This document shows, one piece after another, positions 9,489 to 20,100 of a stretch of 64,000 bases of DNA. The notes beneath the pieces are model-generated. The model was not told the DNA's origin, made no database searches, and was given only the letters and a program-made list of their open reading frames with translations. Origin of the DNA: Ascoidea tarda (nom. inval.) (lineage: Eukaryota > Ascomycota > Saccharomycetes > Ascoideales > Ascoideaceae). Positions within the stretch are counted from its first letter, which is position 1. Each line of letters starts with the position of its first letter. Location: contig JAKTTS010000013.1 of NCBI GenBank assembly GCA_030560485.1, positions 1 to 64,000 of the forward strand, given 5' to 3'. The position numbers and the translations under genes are program-made.

Positions 9489-11405
9489 TTACCATGTTTC
9501 TTGGATGTATCGATTAGAATTTTCTATTTTCTTTAGGTAACTATCGGCTTGAGAGTCAGAGAGATTCCCACATTCGATTAAAATTGTCTTTAAAGTGATT
9601 CGAATTTGAATGGGCATTCGACCACTTGATCCACAGAGATAAATGATGGCATTTTTATTGAAGATAAGATCAAATATTAGATTTTTTTCGTTATAGATTC
9701 TATCTTGAACATATTTGATTCTTTTTTTGTTGATGATTTGATTATCTCTAGAAAAAGTAGGAAACAAAGTCAAGCGATTTTCTTGAGATAAATACTTGAA
9801 TAACTCTCCATAAAGGAAATCTTTTGACTCAAAACGATTTCCAGTGAATAAGTATAGTTTTTCAGAGAGATTAAGGTTATCAATTTGATTTTCAAGTAGG
9901 GCTTCATTTGCAATATTGTTTGCAACCAATTTATCATATAAATTGACCTTAAATTCAATCAAGGACCTTATGGGAGCAATACCAGTGCCGGGACCTATTA
10001 AGATCATTGGCTTATTTAAACTGTTGATTGACACTTTTGAATGTAGAGGTTGTTTGTTTATTTTGAAGATGAGATTGTCGTTTTCTTTCAAGTTTTTGAT
10101 ATAATTGGTGCAAACACCTTTTCTTAATTTTTTGATTATAGTTTGGTATTTGATAATTGCTATACATAGTTGGAAATTTTTGTTGATGTTGTCAATTGAG
10201 GCAACTGAGTATAGTCTTGGTCTTAAAATTGGGAAGACATCGAATATGTATTCAACAGGAATCTTTAAACTATCAAATTCTAAGATGACTTCTAATAAAG
10301 ATCTTCTAGGTCTGTTGGAGTAGTCATATAGATCTTGTAAATGTTCAAATTTAGAAAACTCATATAACTTTTCTCTTTGTCTTTCATTAGTTGAGAATTT
10401 AAATACGTTTTCAAAAAAGGATCTCCTTGGAATTGAATTTAAATCAAAGTGATAGATAAGTAAAGATCGTAAAGTTAAAGGTTTAACAAAATTTAAAGTA
10501 TCAATGTTAAGGTAGTTTAGCAAATAATTTTGATAGTCATCATTTTCAAAGGAGATTTTATAATCAGCTATATCTGACCAGTTTTGATCCTCTATTAGTG
10601 AGTTGACATCTTTTAGATCGTTATAAGGGTATAAATATATAGAATCGCCTGGATTAATTGGCTGAACAGCGCTGTTTTGGTTATCTGATAAATTTTGGAT
10701 TTTTAGGTTCCGGACGTCTTGAAAGTGATTTAGAGATGTTATTCTTTGATTTGAGATGACTTTTCCAAGTTTGATGTGATTAAAAGAAGTTGATCTTGTG
10801 ATTGAAATCTGATTTAAATCTTGATTTTGAGTATCTCTTTTTAAACCCTTTGATAATATTTTAAATTTGAAAATAGGGGGAAAAATAGTGTTGTTGAAAT
10901 AGTCATCATCCAATGGTTTTAAATTCGTTGATAGAGGATATTTTGTGTTTAGATTTTTGATTAATTGACTTTCCCACTCTTTATAAAAGCCCTCAATACC
11001 TTCAGGTTTTTGCTCATCGCCTTCACCTCTTATTGAAATTTCCTTTGCACCTAGTTGCAATAATCTTATATGGAATTTTCTAATACAGTAATTAAACTTG
11101 GGATAGGAAGAATCACCCAATCCAAAAGTGGTGAAGAAAATATGATCCAAGAAATTTGAAGGTAGGTTTCTCTTTAACAAGAATTTCCAAAACTTTTTAC
11201 TGTTTGCCGGAATGTCGCCATTTCCTGTGGTAGATGATATGATTATTAGAATTTTGATGGAGATTAGTTTCTTCAAATCAAATGAGTCCAACGAATAAAC
11301 TTGAGGATCAAAATGGTATTTTTTCAAGCTTTGCGCTAACAAAATGGCATACTCATATGAGTTATAAGTCTCAGTGCCATACAAAATAGTTATCTTTCTG
11401 TCCAT
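9489..11405 (-). CDS. TAH18: NADPH-dependent diflavin oxidoreductase Tah18
   Basis: Electron donor to Dre2 in cytosolic iron-sulfur protein assembly; it passes electrons from NADPH through FAD and FMN. Domains in order: a flavodoxin-like FMN domain (about residues 1-150, with LYGTETYNSYEYA, SSTTGNGDIPANS and GLGDSSYPKFNY), a cytochrome-P450-reductase-type FAD domain (RPRLYSVAS near 390), and an NADPH domain (GPGTGIAPIRS near 470, LCGSSGRMPIQ near 592). The C-terminus RYIQETW is identical to yeast Tah18. The length is 638 residues. I start at the ATG at 11405 (MDRKITILYG); the frame runs 16 codons further upstream but the family starts here. Confidence 0.95.
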   Translation of the reverse strand: MDRKITILYGTETYNSYEYAILLAQSLKKYHFDPQVYSLDSFDLKKLISIKILIIISSTTGNGDIPANSKKFWKFLLKRNLPSNFLDHIFFTTFGLGDSSYPKFNYCIRKFHIRLLQLGAKEISIRGEGDEQKPEGIEGFYKEWESQLIKNLNTKYPLSTNLKPLDDDYFNNTIFPPIFKFKILSKGLKRDTQNQDLNQISITRSTSFNHIKLGKVISNQRITSLNHFQDVRNLKIQNLSDNQNSAVQPINPGDSIYLYPYNDLKDVNSLIEDQNWSDIADYKISFENDDYQNYLLNYLNIDTLNFVKPLTLRSLLIYHFDLNSIPRRSFFENVFKFSTNERQREKLYEFSKFEHLQDLYDYSNRPRRSLLEVILEFDSLKIPVEYIFDVFPILRPRLYSVASIDNINKNFQLCIAIIKYQTIIKKLRKGVCTNYIKNLKENDNLIFKINKQPLHSKVSINSLNKPMILIGPGTGIAPIRSLIEFKVNLYDKLVANNIANEALLENQIDNLNLSEKLYLFTGNRFESKDFLYGELFKYLSQENRLTLFPTFSRDNQIINKKRIKYVQDRIYNEKNLIFDLIFNKNAIIYLCGSSGRMPIQIRITLKTILIECGNLSDSQADSYLKKIENSNRYIQETW

Positions 11406-11723
11406 TTGATCTTGTTTGGTATGAAGATACAACACTATCCATAAACACCCCAATCAAAGAAAAGTGGAAGATTAAATCTCGAGATATAAATAAGATATCA
11501 AACAGCGATGATGAGAGATCAGTCAGACCAGTAAATGGAGTCAAATTAGTAATTGATGCTGATGAAAAAGATAAAAATTTCAAGAAAGAAAAACCCCAGG
11601 CAGTGGGAAGCCAAGAGCGGAAGCACCTGCCGGATCCAGCAGGGCACGTCTGCAGATGTCAAAACGCAGAAGGATGCGTTCCACGGCGGCACAAACACCG
11701 ACGGCATCTGAACACCGACTTTG
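11406..11723. other. TAH18 promoter side of the spacer; weak coding-like stretch
   Basis: A forward frame is open from about 11399 to 11803 without an ATG. Its first 60 codons (for example VNGVKLVIDADEKDKN) look protein-like, but I do not recognise them and no splice donor fits. From about 11590 the base composition becomes clearly GC-richer and stays so to about 11890, around the tRNA-like gene and the MRPL13 promoter. Confidence 0.3.
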
Positions 11724-11808
11724 TTCCTCATGGCCCAATGGTTACGGCGTTCGGCTACGTGCCAAAAAAGAAACCAAGAGATCCCAGGTTCGAGTCCTGG
11801 TGAAGAAG
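11724..11808 (+). tRNA. tRNA-Arg(ACG)-like gene with a small intron or insertion
   Basis: The sequence aligns base by base with yeast cytosolic tRNA-Arg(ACG). Acceptor strand TTCCTCA (11724-11730) pairs with TGAAGAA (11801-11807) except for one C-A mismatch at the fourth pair. The A box TGGCCCAATGG starts at 11731. The D stem is GCC/GGC. The anticodon loop is C-T-ACG with anticodon at 11757-11759. T stem CCAGG/CCTGG is perfect around TTCGAGT, giving a consensus B box. Between position 37 and the 3' anticodon strand (CCAAG, 11774-11778) lie about 12 extra bases at the place where yeast tRNA introns sit. The anticodon stem has one C-A mismatch and one wobble pair, and position 37 would be T, which is unusual. 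A TTTT run follows at 11812. It is probably transcribed, but it may be a decaying copy. Confidence 0.6.
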
Positions 11809-11811
11809 TTG

Positions 11812-11815
11812 TTTT
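11812..11815 (+). terminator. RNA polymerase III T-run
   Basis: TTTT begins four bases after the tRNA-like gene's last base, the usual place for Pol III termination. Confidence 0.5.
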
Positions 11816-12039
11816 GTGCTTAGCAGTAGTTAAGCGCGGGGTTGTTTTTTTCACCTTCAGTCTGCGCCCGGCCGCCGTCGGGATTTGTCAGATGATTGGT
11901 GGAACAGAGAAATTTTCAGTTTCAGCAGATTCTCCATTTCCAGCAGTTTCGGTTGGACCACAGATACTTGGATACTGGGACTACTCGAGTTTGTCGACAC
12001 TGTTTGGTACTGCTTTTATTGACTGGTCTTGGTTTTCAA

Positions 12040-13017
12040 ATGTCGTTTCTTATTAGGACATCCCCAATATCCTCCAGAGTGCCTTCTATAGCACTTGCTT
12101 CTTTGAACAGTACTCATTTGACCAGAGCCCTTCATAATACAAATGCCAACAATGATTTTCTTTCATGGGTGAAAAATAAGACTAGAACCTTGATTAAAGG
12201 TGAGCAAAAGCCTGTTGACAACGCTGAGCTTCCAGAGATTAAAACAAAGCTTTATAAAGATTCAAATGAATTGCTAAAAAATTACCAACAGGGTCCTCAG
12301 ACAAGTCAAATAGCTAAGAAGGCTGAGGTGAAGCAAGAAGAAGAGCACACAGCCTTAAATTCAAATCTAGCTTCTGCAGAGGGTGAGAAAATCGATATCA
12401 GTAAAGTGGAAACAATCGGTTTACCATCTCCACCAACCTATCCTGAAAAGGTTTTAAAATATTCCAAAGTTGATAAATGGTATTCTTCCAAGACAATTAC
12501 AACCGAATCTGAATTAAGTGATATCTTAATAAATGCTTATAAAACTGTGTTCCTAAAAGATGAAACAAGTCAACCGGTAAAAGAGCAGGAAAACGAAATT
12601 GAGAACAAGTCTGAAAATGAAAGTCTTGATTCAGATTCTCAGCCAGATTTTGAAAAAATCTTTAAAACTAAAAGATTGACAGATCTACAACTAAGATTTA
12701 ATTTGTTCAAAGAAATCTCAACTCAAACTGGTATTCCAATACCAGACGATATTTTAACAAGAACTGCCACTATAGACCATTTAAAAGAATGGTATCTTAC
12801 TAAAAGATTATCCTATGCTGCCTCTCATTATAATGAAAGCTTACCAAATGCTATATATATAACTAATGAAATGTTTGAATCTCTCGGTAACGTTCATATC
12901 TTACCTGATTATTCTAAGAAGAAACAAAAACATGGATACGAGGAATTATTAAAAACTGCTACTGATTTCCAATCGAAAAAAATTCAAGAAAATATTCGAA
13001 ATGCAAAAGCTTTTTAG
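12040..13017 (+). CDS. MRPL13: mitochondrial large-subunit ribosomal protein mL50
   Basis: 325 residues. The N-terminus (MSFLIRTSPISSRVPSIAL) is rich in Ser, Arg and hydrophobic residues with no acidic residue, as in a matrix presequence. A hydrophilic, Glu/Lys-rich middle follows. The C-terminal half carries the mL50-type region: LTDLQLRFNLFKEISTQTG, IPIPDDILTRTATIDHLKEW, then LPNAIYITNEMFESLGNVHI. This agrees with the ribosomal L50 family (yeast Mrpl13). The frame is open 48 codons upstream of the chosen ATG, but those residues look unlike a presequence. A tRNA-like gene lies about 230 bp upstream on the same strand. DIA4 is convergent, 206 bp downstream, so two mitochondrial translation genes meet tail to tail. 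Confidence 0.75.
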   Translation: MSFLIRTSPISSRVPSIALASLNSTHLTRALHNTNANNDFLSWVKNKTRTLIKGEQKPVDNAELPEIKTKLYKDSNELLKNYQQGPQTSQIAKKAEVKQEEEHTALNSNLASAEGEKIDISKVETIGLPSPPTYPEKVLKYSKVDKWYSSKTITTESELSDILINAYKTVFLKDETSQPVKEQENEIENKSENESLDSDSQPDFEKIFKTKRLTDLQLRFNLFKEISTQTGIPIPDDILTRTATIDHLKEWYLTKRLSYAASHYNESLPNAIYITNEMFESLGNVHILPDYSKKKQKHGYEELLKTATDFQSKKIQENIRNAKAF

Positions 13018-13223
13018 TTTCTAAATATAATTATTAACTAATTATTTAAATATAAACACAAATGTAAATATTGGATTAATTTAATTTAATTTTCTTTTTC
13101 TATTTTTCTGTTTTGTTATTATTTTATATACATATATAATTATAAGTTTAAACTTTTTGAAAAATAAACTTTTTATTTAATTCTAATTACAATCCATAAT
13201 ACTGCAGCTTTTAAAAGTATTCA

Positions 13224-14780
13224 TTACTCTTCAAATGGAGTAATTCTATCTCTTCCGTCCATATACTCTCTTAACGGCTCAGGAATCCATATACAATTAT
13301 TGTTTTCATCATAATTGTTTTCAATAAGAGCAAGTATGACTCTAGGTATTGCTACAGCAGTACCATTTAGTGTATGAGCAAATTTTGATATCTTTTTACC
13401 ATTTTCATCGATATCATTATATTTTATATTGAATCTTCTGCTTTGATAATCTGTACAATTTGAAGTTGAAGTTATTTCGCCCCATTTAGATCTGCCTGGC
13501 ATCCATGCTTCAATATCGTATTTTTTATAAGCTGGTGCACCCAAATCATCAGTGGGCATGTTAAGTACTCTTGAAAATAATCCCAATTTTTCAATTAGTT
13601 TAATTTGAAAATTCTTCAAGTTCTCCAATTCTGTATTTGAATTTTCTTGAGTAGAATAGATGAATAGTTCAACTTTGGTGAACTCATGAACTCTGTAAAG
13701 ACCCTTGGGATCTTTGCCTCTTGCGCCAGCTTCAGCTCTATAACTTCTGCTTACTCCGACGTATTTTTTAGGTAGTTGAGTCTTTTCGAATATTTTATTC
13801 ATATTCAAACTGGCTAAAGGGATTTCAGCGGTTCCGGTTAAACATAAATGATCATTTTTCAATTCGTAGATTTGCTGCTCATTATTCTGGTCTCTTGGCC
13901 TAAAACCACAAGCATTTGTTATTTCACTTCTGACAATAGATGGGGGTATTACAAATGAAAAATTCAACTTTCTAGCTTCTTTAGTGACATATTGAATGAG
14001 AGCTTGCTCTAATAATGCACCGTCGTTAATTAGGAAATACCATGAGGTACCAGATATTTTAACAGCAGTTTTAAATTCTAGAATGTTGAAATTCTCACCA
14101 ATAGTTTTATGATCTAAATTACTCGACGAATATTTTGAGGATAGATATTCTTCTTGTTGTCGAGTTGTTGGCAAGCTTGAGAAAAATTCGACATCTTCAG
14201 GTGGAAGGTTGATATAACTATCAACAATTTGCTCATCACCAACTGATGGATCAATCAAATTAGGTAAATCATTAGATATTTTAAAAATTTCCAATTCCAA
14301 GTTCTTGATTTGGCTCTCTATCTCAGCACATTTAGATTTTATATCTCTGAGTTGGGCAAACGAATCATTCAATGGAAATTCCGTGGAAAGTTTGTCCCCA
14401 TTATCATTAGCTTGGTTACTGTTGCCATTTCTTTTTTGAAAAATGGTTTTAGAAATCTTTTGTAGCGCTGCTCTTTGAACCAGAAGCTCACGAAACTGCT
14501 CTCTGAGATTTTTCAACGAGCTCATAGCAATGGGGAACAGGTCCAAGTCATGTTCCAATGCAAATTTACGTCTTCTAACACTCTCCCTATGGTTCTCCAA
14601 ATTGCTTAGTATGGACTTGTAGTCAAAGACTGTTTTTTTCAACGAGTGTGTGTCCTTGAAATTCACCGGAACAGCACTCTCTGGTCCACTCTCGCCAGTG
14701 CTGTACCACCTCGACCAGCAGCGAACTGGAGCTCTCCAGCTTCTCCTGGAGCATGTTCTTCTCGATATTCCTCCCAACAT
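13224..14780 (-). CDS. DIA4: mitochondrial seryl-tRNA synthetase
   Basis: Charges mitochondrial tRNA-Ser; class II synthetase acting in the matrix. The 518-residue product has an Arg-rich N-terminus (MLGGISRRTCSRRSWRAPV) suited to import, then a helical N-terminal arm (about residues 60-200) that in this family grips the tRNA. The catalytic core holds motif 2, YRAEAGARGKDPKGLYRVHE (near 345), and motif 3, TLNGTAVAIPRVILALIEN (near 468). LTGTAEIPLASL and WMPGRSKWGEITSTSNCTDY are also typical of SerRS. The presequence and the organellar style of the core point to the mitochondrial enzyme and not the cytosolic SES1. Confidence 0.9.
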   Translation of the reverse strand: MLGGISRRTCSRRSWRAPVRCWSRWYSTGESGPESAVPVNFKDTHSLKKTVFDYKSILSNLENHRESVRRRKFALEHDLDLFPIAMSSLKNLREQFRELLVQRAALQKISKTIFQKRNGNSNQANDNGDKLSTEFPLNDSFAQLRDIKSKCAEIESQIKNLELEIFKISNDLPNLIDPSVGDEQIVDSYINLPPEDVEFFSSLPTTRQQEEYLSSKYSSSNLDHKTIGENFNILEFKTAVKISGTSWYFLINDGALLEQALIQYVTKEARKLNFSFVIPPSIVRSEITNACGFRPRDQNNEQQIYELKNDHLCLTGTAEIPLASLNMNKIFEKTQLPKKYVGVSRSYRAEAGARGKDPKGLYRVHEFTKVELFIYSTQENSNTELENLKNFQIKLIEKLGLFSRVLNMPTDDLGAPAYKKYDIEAWMPGRSKWGEITSTSNCTDYQSRRFNIKYNDIDENGKKISKFAHTLNGTAVAIPRVILALIENNYDENNNCIWIPEPLREYMDGRDRITPFEE

Positions 14781-14829
14781 TGTTTTGTGCTGCCACTTTT
14801 CGACCTCACCTCAAAAAACGTCTTCCAAA

Positions 14830-14857
14830 GCACTGAAAAAGCACTGAAAAAGCACTG
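14830..14857. repeat. 11-bp tandem repeat upstream of DIA4
   Basis: GCACTGAAAAA occurs twice in tandem, followed by a third GCACTG. It lies in the shared promoter region between DIA4 and the LRR gene at 15030. Confidence 0.85.
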
Positions 14858-15029
14858 CGCATGTGACCAAATTAGACAATAGCCACTGTAGCCAATGGGA
14901 GCTATTTCTCCTTGCGAGGTTATACCCTCAAAAAAACCTCACAGAGCTTTACAGGGACCCTCGAAAAGAACCCCATAAAGAGCTTCAACAGCTTTAAGAG
15001 CTTCTAAAAAAGTAGCTGGGGAGAGAGGA

Positions 15030-16427
15030 ATGGCGGAAGAAGGCTACACTGAACAGCACAATGCCCACCCACTTGAGGCACCGAATGCCAACATAAGTCT
15101 GTTGCTTGTTTCTTTGCCCTTTCCTTTCGTGGAGAGAATTCTAACTCATCTACCACTAAACAAAATTTGGTTGCTCACTTTGCATGAGCACAAGTTGATT
15201 CTGGAATTTGCTTTCAGGTTGTTGTTCTCAACTATTTACCTAAAAAACCACTCCCAAAACAGTAATGACAAGAATAGATTGTGCCTATGTTATGATGTTT
15301 TCGGTTTGTTTCTGTTACCATTCCACAAATATTGCCAGAAATTGATTGTATCGTCTTTAAGTTTGGATATCCATTTGTTATCCCCCATTTTGTTAAATAA
15401 GAAGGATTTGAAATACTTGAGGTTATCCTATTGTGGTAATAATAGTGCTCATGTCTTTAACTGGGAGATTCGAGGCTTGTTTGATCTCCTAGCATCTAAA
15501 AGTTCAAATGCATTGACACATTTTTACTTTCATGTCACTGATACCAGTTTGGTTCAAATTAATAACAGTTTGGTTAGACTCAAGATCGACAAGTTTCCCA
15601 ACTTAAGATGCTTCAACCTTTATTCATCCCACACCAATATTTCAGAGATTGAAAATTTATCGAACTTGTCAAGATTAACTTACTTGGATTTATCTGCAAA
15701 CTGTATCGATGAAATCAAAAACTTGTCTCACCTAACCCATTTGAGAAAATTGGATCTATCAGTCAATAGAATCACTAGACTAGAAAACTTATCCAATTTG
15801 CAAAGTTTAAAAAAAGTGACATTTTTTGGAAACCAAATTTCTGAAATTGAAAATCTATCAGATTTAGTCAATCTCAAATACTTAAATTTAGCTTATAATA
15901 ACCTAATCCAAATTAAAAACTTGTCTCAATTAGTAAGCTTGAGATCATTAAGATTATCTTATAACGGAATAACAAAAATCGAAAATTTATCAGATTTGCG
16001 CTTTTTAAAATATTTAAATTTAGATACAAACAGAATCTCTAAAATTGAAAACTTATCAACTTTAACTAACCTTAAGGAATTGGGCTTAACAGGAAATGAT
16101 ATCACTAAAATTGAAAACTTGGAAAAGTTAATTAATTTGAGAATCTTAAATATATCTGACAATAAAATCACTAAAATTGAAAATTTGTCCACTCTTGTTA
16201 ATCTCTGGAATTTGAATTTATCTTATAATGACATTGATAAGATTGAAAACTTATCTGCTCTAAGATCAGTTAGGATTATAAATTTGGAAAGCAATAATAT
16301 TAAAAAAATTGAGAATATATATAATTTAGGGGAGTTAAAAAAAATGAGTTTAGATCATAATATTCTTGAAGAAATCGAAAATTCGCCATCTTTACATAAA
16401 ATCTCTTTTTCAAATCGAAAAACATAA
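15030..16427 (+). CDS. F-box-like protein with eleven SDS22-type leucine-rich repeats
   Basis: 465 residues, and the only intact member of the family in this window. Residues about 25-60 (LLVSLPFPFVERILTHLPLN) resemble an F-box, the Skp1-binding module of SCF ubiquitin ligases. A less conserved middle part follows. From about residue 205 come eleven consecutive 22-residue repeats of the form I-x-x-I-E-N-L-S-x-L-x-x-L-x-x-L-x-L-S-x-N-x, with no insertion or deletion between units, then a short cap ending in SNRKT. The 22-residue SDS22-type unit differs from the longer LRRs of Grr1-type F-box proteins. If the F-box is real, the protein would select substrates for ubiquitination, which is inference. 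Related broken copies lie at 1-900, 3142-5123, 35036-36442 and 48151-48348. It could instead be a PP1-binding or other scaffold without Skp1 binding. Confidence 0.8.
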   Translation: MAEEGYTEQHNAHPLEAPNANISLLLVSLPFPFVERILTHLPLNKIWLLTLHEHKLILEFAFRLLFSTIYLKNHSQNSNDKNRLCLCYDVFGLFLLPFHKYCQKLIVSSLSLDIHLLSPILLNKKDLKYLRLSYCGNNSAHVFNWEIRGLFDLLASKSSNALTHFYFHVTDTSLVQINNSLVRLKIDKFPNLRCFNLYSSHTNISEIENLSNLSRLTYLDLSANCIDEIKNLSHLTHLRKLDLSVNRITRLENLSNLQSLKKVTFFGNQISEIENLSDLVNLKYLNLAYNNLIQIKNLSQLVSLRSLRLSYNGITKIENLSDLRFLKYLNLDTNRISKIENLSTLTNLKELGLTGNDITKIENLEKLINLRILNISDNKITKIENLSTLVNLWNLNLSYNDIDKIENLSALRSVRIINLESNNIKKIENIYNLGELKKMSLDHNILEEIENSPSLHKISFSNRKT

Positions 16428-17151
16428 TAGCCGGTTTTCAGACAACCAAATTAAAATCTCTATTTGTTTGATTTTATAAAAATTTCATTTTCAAGTATTT
16501 GTGATAATTTTAGGGTTTTTCTTTGAAATGAAGAATTAAAACAAGAAAAACAAATAATAATCTAGAATCTGATAAATGCCAATATATTTATCTTAAAAAA
16601 CTAAAGGGTTATATAATTTTCACATTAATCTTCATGCATGAATTTAAAATCACATTCTACTGTTTGACAATTATTTCTATTGCTGCTAATAATTATTAAA
16701 ATACAAGCTGATTGTTTAAATTCTTAAATTCTATATATAAACTATATGTTTCAACTGTAAATTCAAAAAATTTTTTAACTTCATTCACATTAATTAGGTC
16801 ATTTATTTTTTTTGCATGCTTTTTTCTTTGGTTCTTTTTCATGTTTTTAAAAAAACTAACCGGAAATAATTTAAATATATCATTATTTATCTTTTATTGA
16901 TGTTGACGAGCGCTTATTTAAAACCAATTAAAGGAGATAATCTATTACATTCAATAAAAATAAGATAGAGTATATTGATGATTATTTTTTTGAACACAGG
17001 CTTATCAAAACTTAATTTTAAGTAATTAAGATACTAATATATAAAACAATAGATCTTATAGCAATCTCCAGTCTAAAATGCTCAAATTCACTCTCGCAAG
17101 AAAAATTATCAACGAGTAAGTCATATCTTATTATCCTATCTATTTATATGG
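16428..17151. other. AT-rich spacer between convergent genes, with an orphan exon-like start
   Basis: The LRR gene and URB1 end facing each other here. At 17078-17115 an ATG opens MLKFTLARKIIN, which looks like a mitochondrial presequence, and it is followed directly by a consensus donor GTAAGT at 17116-17121. No branch point, acceptor or second exon follows, because the URB1 coding region starts within 40 bases. I see no other feature. Confidence 0.45.
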
Positions 17152-20100
17152 CTAATATTTACTGCAAATTCTTTTAATGCTATTGACAAAGTCATCTTCT
17201 GTCCACTTTTTAATTCTCTTATTATTTTCATTTAAAATTTGATATCTGATGGCTATAGATTTCAAGTTAATTAGCTCTTCTGAATTGTGATTCATTTTGT
17301 TTTGATCAATAATATTAACACTAGTGTTGGTGTTATTAATAGATTTCAATTCGTTTTTATTCAATCCAGAAATTCTTTGTTCTAAGTAACATAAATCACC
17401 GAATCTTGTTATTAATAAGTTCCAATTATTATCAAAATCAATATCATTGTTAAGTTCCTGAATTTTAGCCAAAACTAAATTAAGTTTAAACCTCAATGCA
17501 TGAGACAAAGTAATCATGTTCAAAAAGGACAAAATCCAATCAAGTGCCTTACTTTTTATTAACACTTTTAGATCTTTTTCATCTTTCAATCCAACTAGAA
17601 TTCCATCTACTATCCAGTTAATTTCTCTTATAAAGTTTGCACTATCATAGTTATTGACATTGGTGCTAGTATTTTTATTTTTATTTTTATTACCATTACT
17701 GCTTCCTCCAATTTTAATTATATTTTTAAAGATGGGCAATTCACTCATATTGAATTTATTGGTGTTTAATAAATACCAAAATACCTTATCATATAAAAAA
17801 TGAGTTGGATTGTTTAAAATTTTAACAACTCTGGATATTTGAACTAGAAAAATGTTTGATAATTTGTTAAAACCATCTGTTTTCAAAGTGAAAAATAATT
17901 TGCTGAGTAAAATTTTTATTATATATCCATCTCTGATAGAATAATTCTTTTTTTGCAGTTTGTCATCTTGGTTGTTCTGTTTTGTGGATTCGTTTGTTTC
18001 ATTATGTTCAAGATGGTTATCTGTGGCTTTTTTGTCGTTATCTTCTATTTCAATTAAGATATTACTTAATATCTTTAGCAAAATACTTACCAATCTTTGA
18101 TCAGTTGAATTCAAACTGACAATTATGAATTCTAAAAGCCTCGTCTCTACCAACCGTCTTGTATTGAATTTAATCACATTGTCTTTGATGGTAACAAATT
18201 CTTTGTTATTTAATATCAATAAGCTCAAAAATCTTGCATCATAAATTGATAAATGTGTGGCGGTACTATTCAGACGATAGTCTACACATTTAATTTCTTT
18301 GTATTGGCTGTTATATGCACTAAGGGCATCCCAATCATTTTCAATTTTTTCTTCAAAAATGTCAATCTTTTGATTTGTAAAATTATTACATGATAGCTCA
18401 ATTAACTTTTTTGATAGTGATACAGTAAGTTTACTTTTGGTGTTTTTTTGATGTTTTTCTTTATTTTTAGAAATAAGCCTGATTTCTTCAAGTTCACTAG
18501 TACCGCTCATTTCTTCAATTTCAATGAATTCAAAGCCAATCAGATAATTGTTCATCCATGAACTTCCAGACCGAGTTTCAATGATCTCTAATATTTTAAA
18601 AAAAATCAAGTCGTATGAATTTATTGAACCTGAATAAAACAATAAAATTTGCTCTTGCAAATTATAATCATGCACTTGATTTGCATCATACTTAATTAAC
18701 TTGTACAAAATTAAACTTGTTAGAAATTTAATATCTGTGACTGAAAAATCTGCAATATCCCCTGTAGCTTGAGAATTATTGATAATTGCATTTGCCTTGA
18801 TAAAATCTTTTCTATTGAATACGATGTTGCTATTGTTGATTAATATCTGCAATAATCTATTTGTTTGAGCCAACTTTTTGTATCGTTGGTGATCAAGTAA
18901 TATTAAATTAATATATATTAAAATATCGTTATCAAGTAGCAAAGTATTTGAGCCCAATAATATTTCTAGTTGAATGTTTAACAAACTATTATCTGAAACT
19001 ATATTCCAAAGACATAAATTTTTATCAGAACGGAGAAAAGAGTTGAAATTTTTTATTATAGGTTTAATTTTTTTTATGTTTTTCTCACTGGTATTGATCT
19101 GAGAAAATTGTTTATTTAACTCTAAAATAAAACTGTTAAACCAATTCTTGATGATTTTCAGATTAATAAATTCTTTCAAATTCTGAACCAATCCAAGAAA
19201 TTTAGATAATATAAAAACCTTGTCATTTTCATTTTTAAATAGGTTAAAATCAACACTAAACAACTTGTTTATTATAAAGAGTTTATCATTTTCGGAAAAA
19301 AACTTGATCTGGTCAACAATTATATCAATAGTTTTATGCAACGGAAAGTTGAAAAACTCATCATTTTGAAGCAAAATAAATATAATTTTGAGTGATTTTT
19401 CAATAAGGGAGTTAGGCAAATCTTTATTTTCATGCCTTTTGATAAATTTTGAAATAATGTGCTCTTTGAAACAAGAAGTGATATGTAAGATTAATAAGTT
19501 AATTGTTGATGGATTCAAATTATTTAAAGATATAATATTTTCTAACTCAAAAACAACATAATCAAAGACAGTGTTTTGGTTTTTCATTATTGCCCCCAAA
19601 ATTGGGTAATTATATGATTCATCAACTAGCAATAATGCAACTTCTTTAGCATGCTCTTTATCAATAGATTCAATGAGGTTCTTATCTACTATATCATATA
19701 AGATAGGAGACAAATCCAAAATTTTCGAATCTTTGAGACTTTTCAATGCTGTAACCATCATACTAACTGAAATTTCCATTTTTCTAGAATAGAATTGCTT
19801 CAATAACACATCAATAAAATTGTCTTTGAAATCAGATGCAGTCAAAGAATAGTCAGAAATCGCTTTGTCTGGCAAGCACCACAAAGAGTTGTTTAACAAC
19901 TTGATCATATCTTGACTTTTGCTTTTTGCTCTTAAAATCAACTTTATGTATTCTGAATAAAAGTCAAATATATTGGGTTTGTTTATATCAATCGTTTTTT
20001 CATCTTCATTGATTTTCTGGTAAACTTCAAAGAAAAACCTTGATATTTCAGTTAGAACATGTAATGACTTTTCATTTGCAATTTCGTTTTTTGAGTTAAA

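Noticed and set aside
11408-11590. Open stretch with protein-like residues between TAH18 and the tRNA-like gene
   Set aside because: No ATG, no convincing splice site and no recognised family. Openness of this length is possible by chance.
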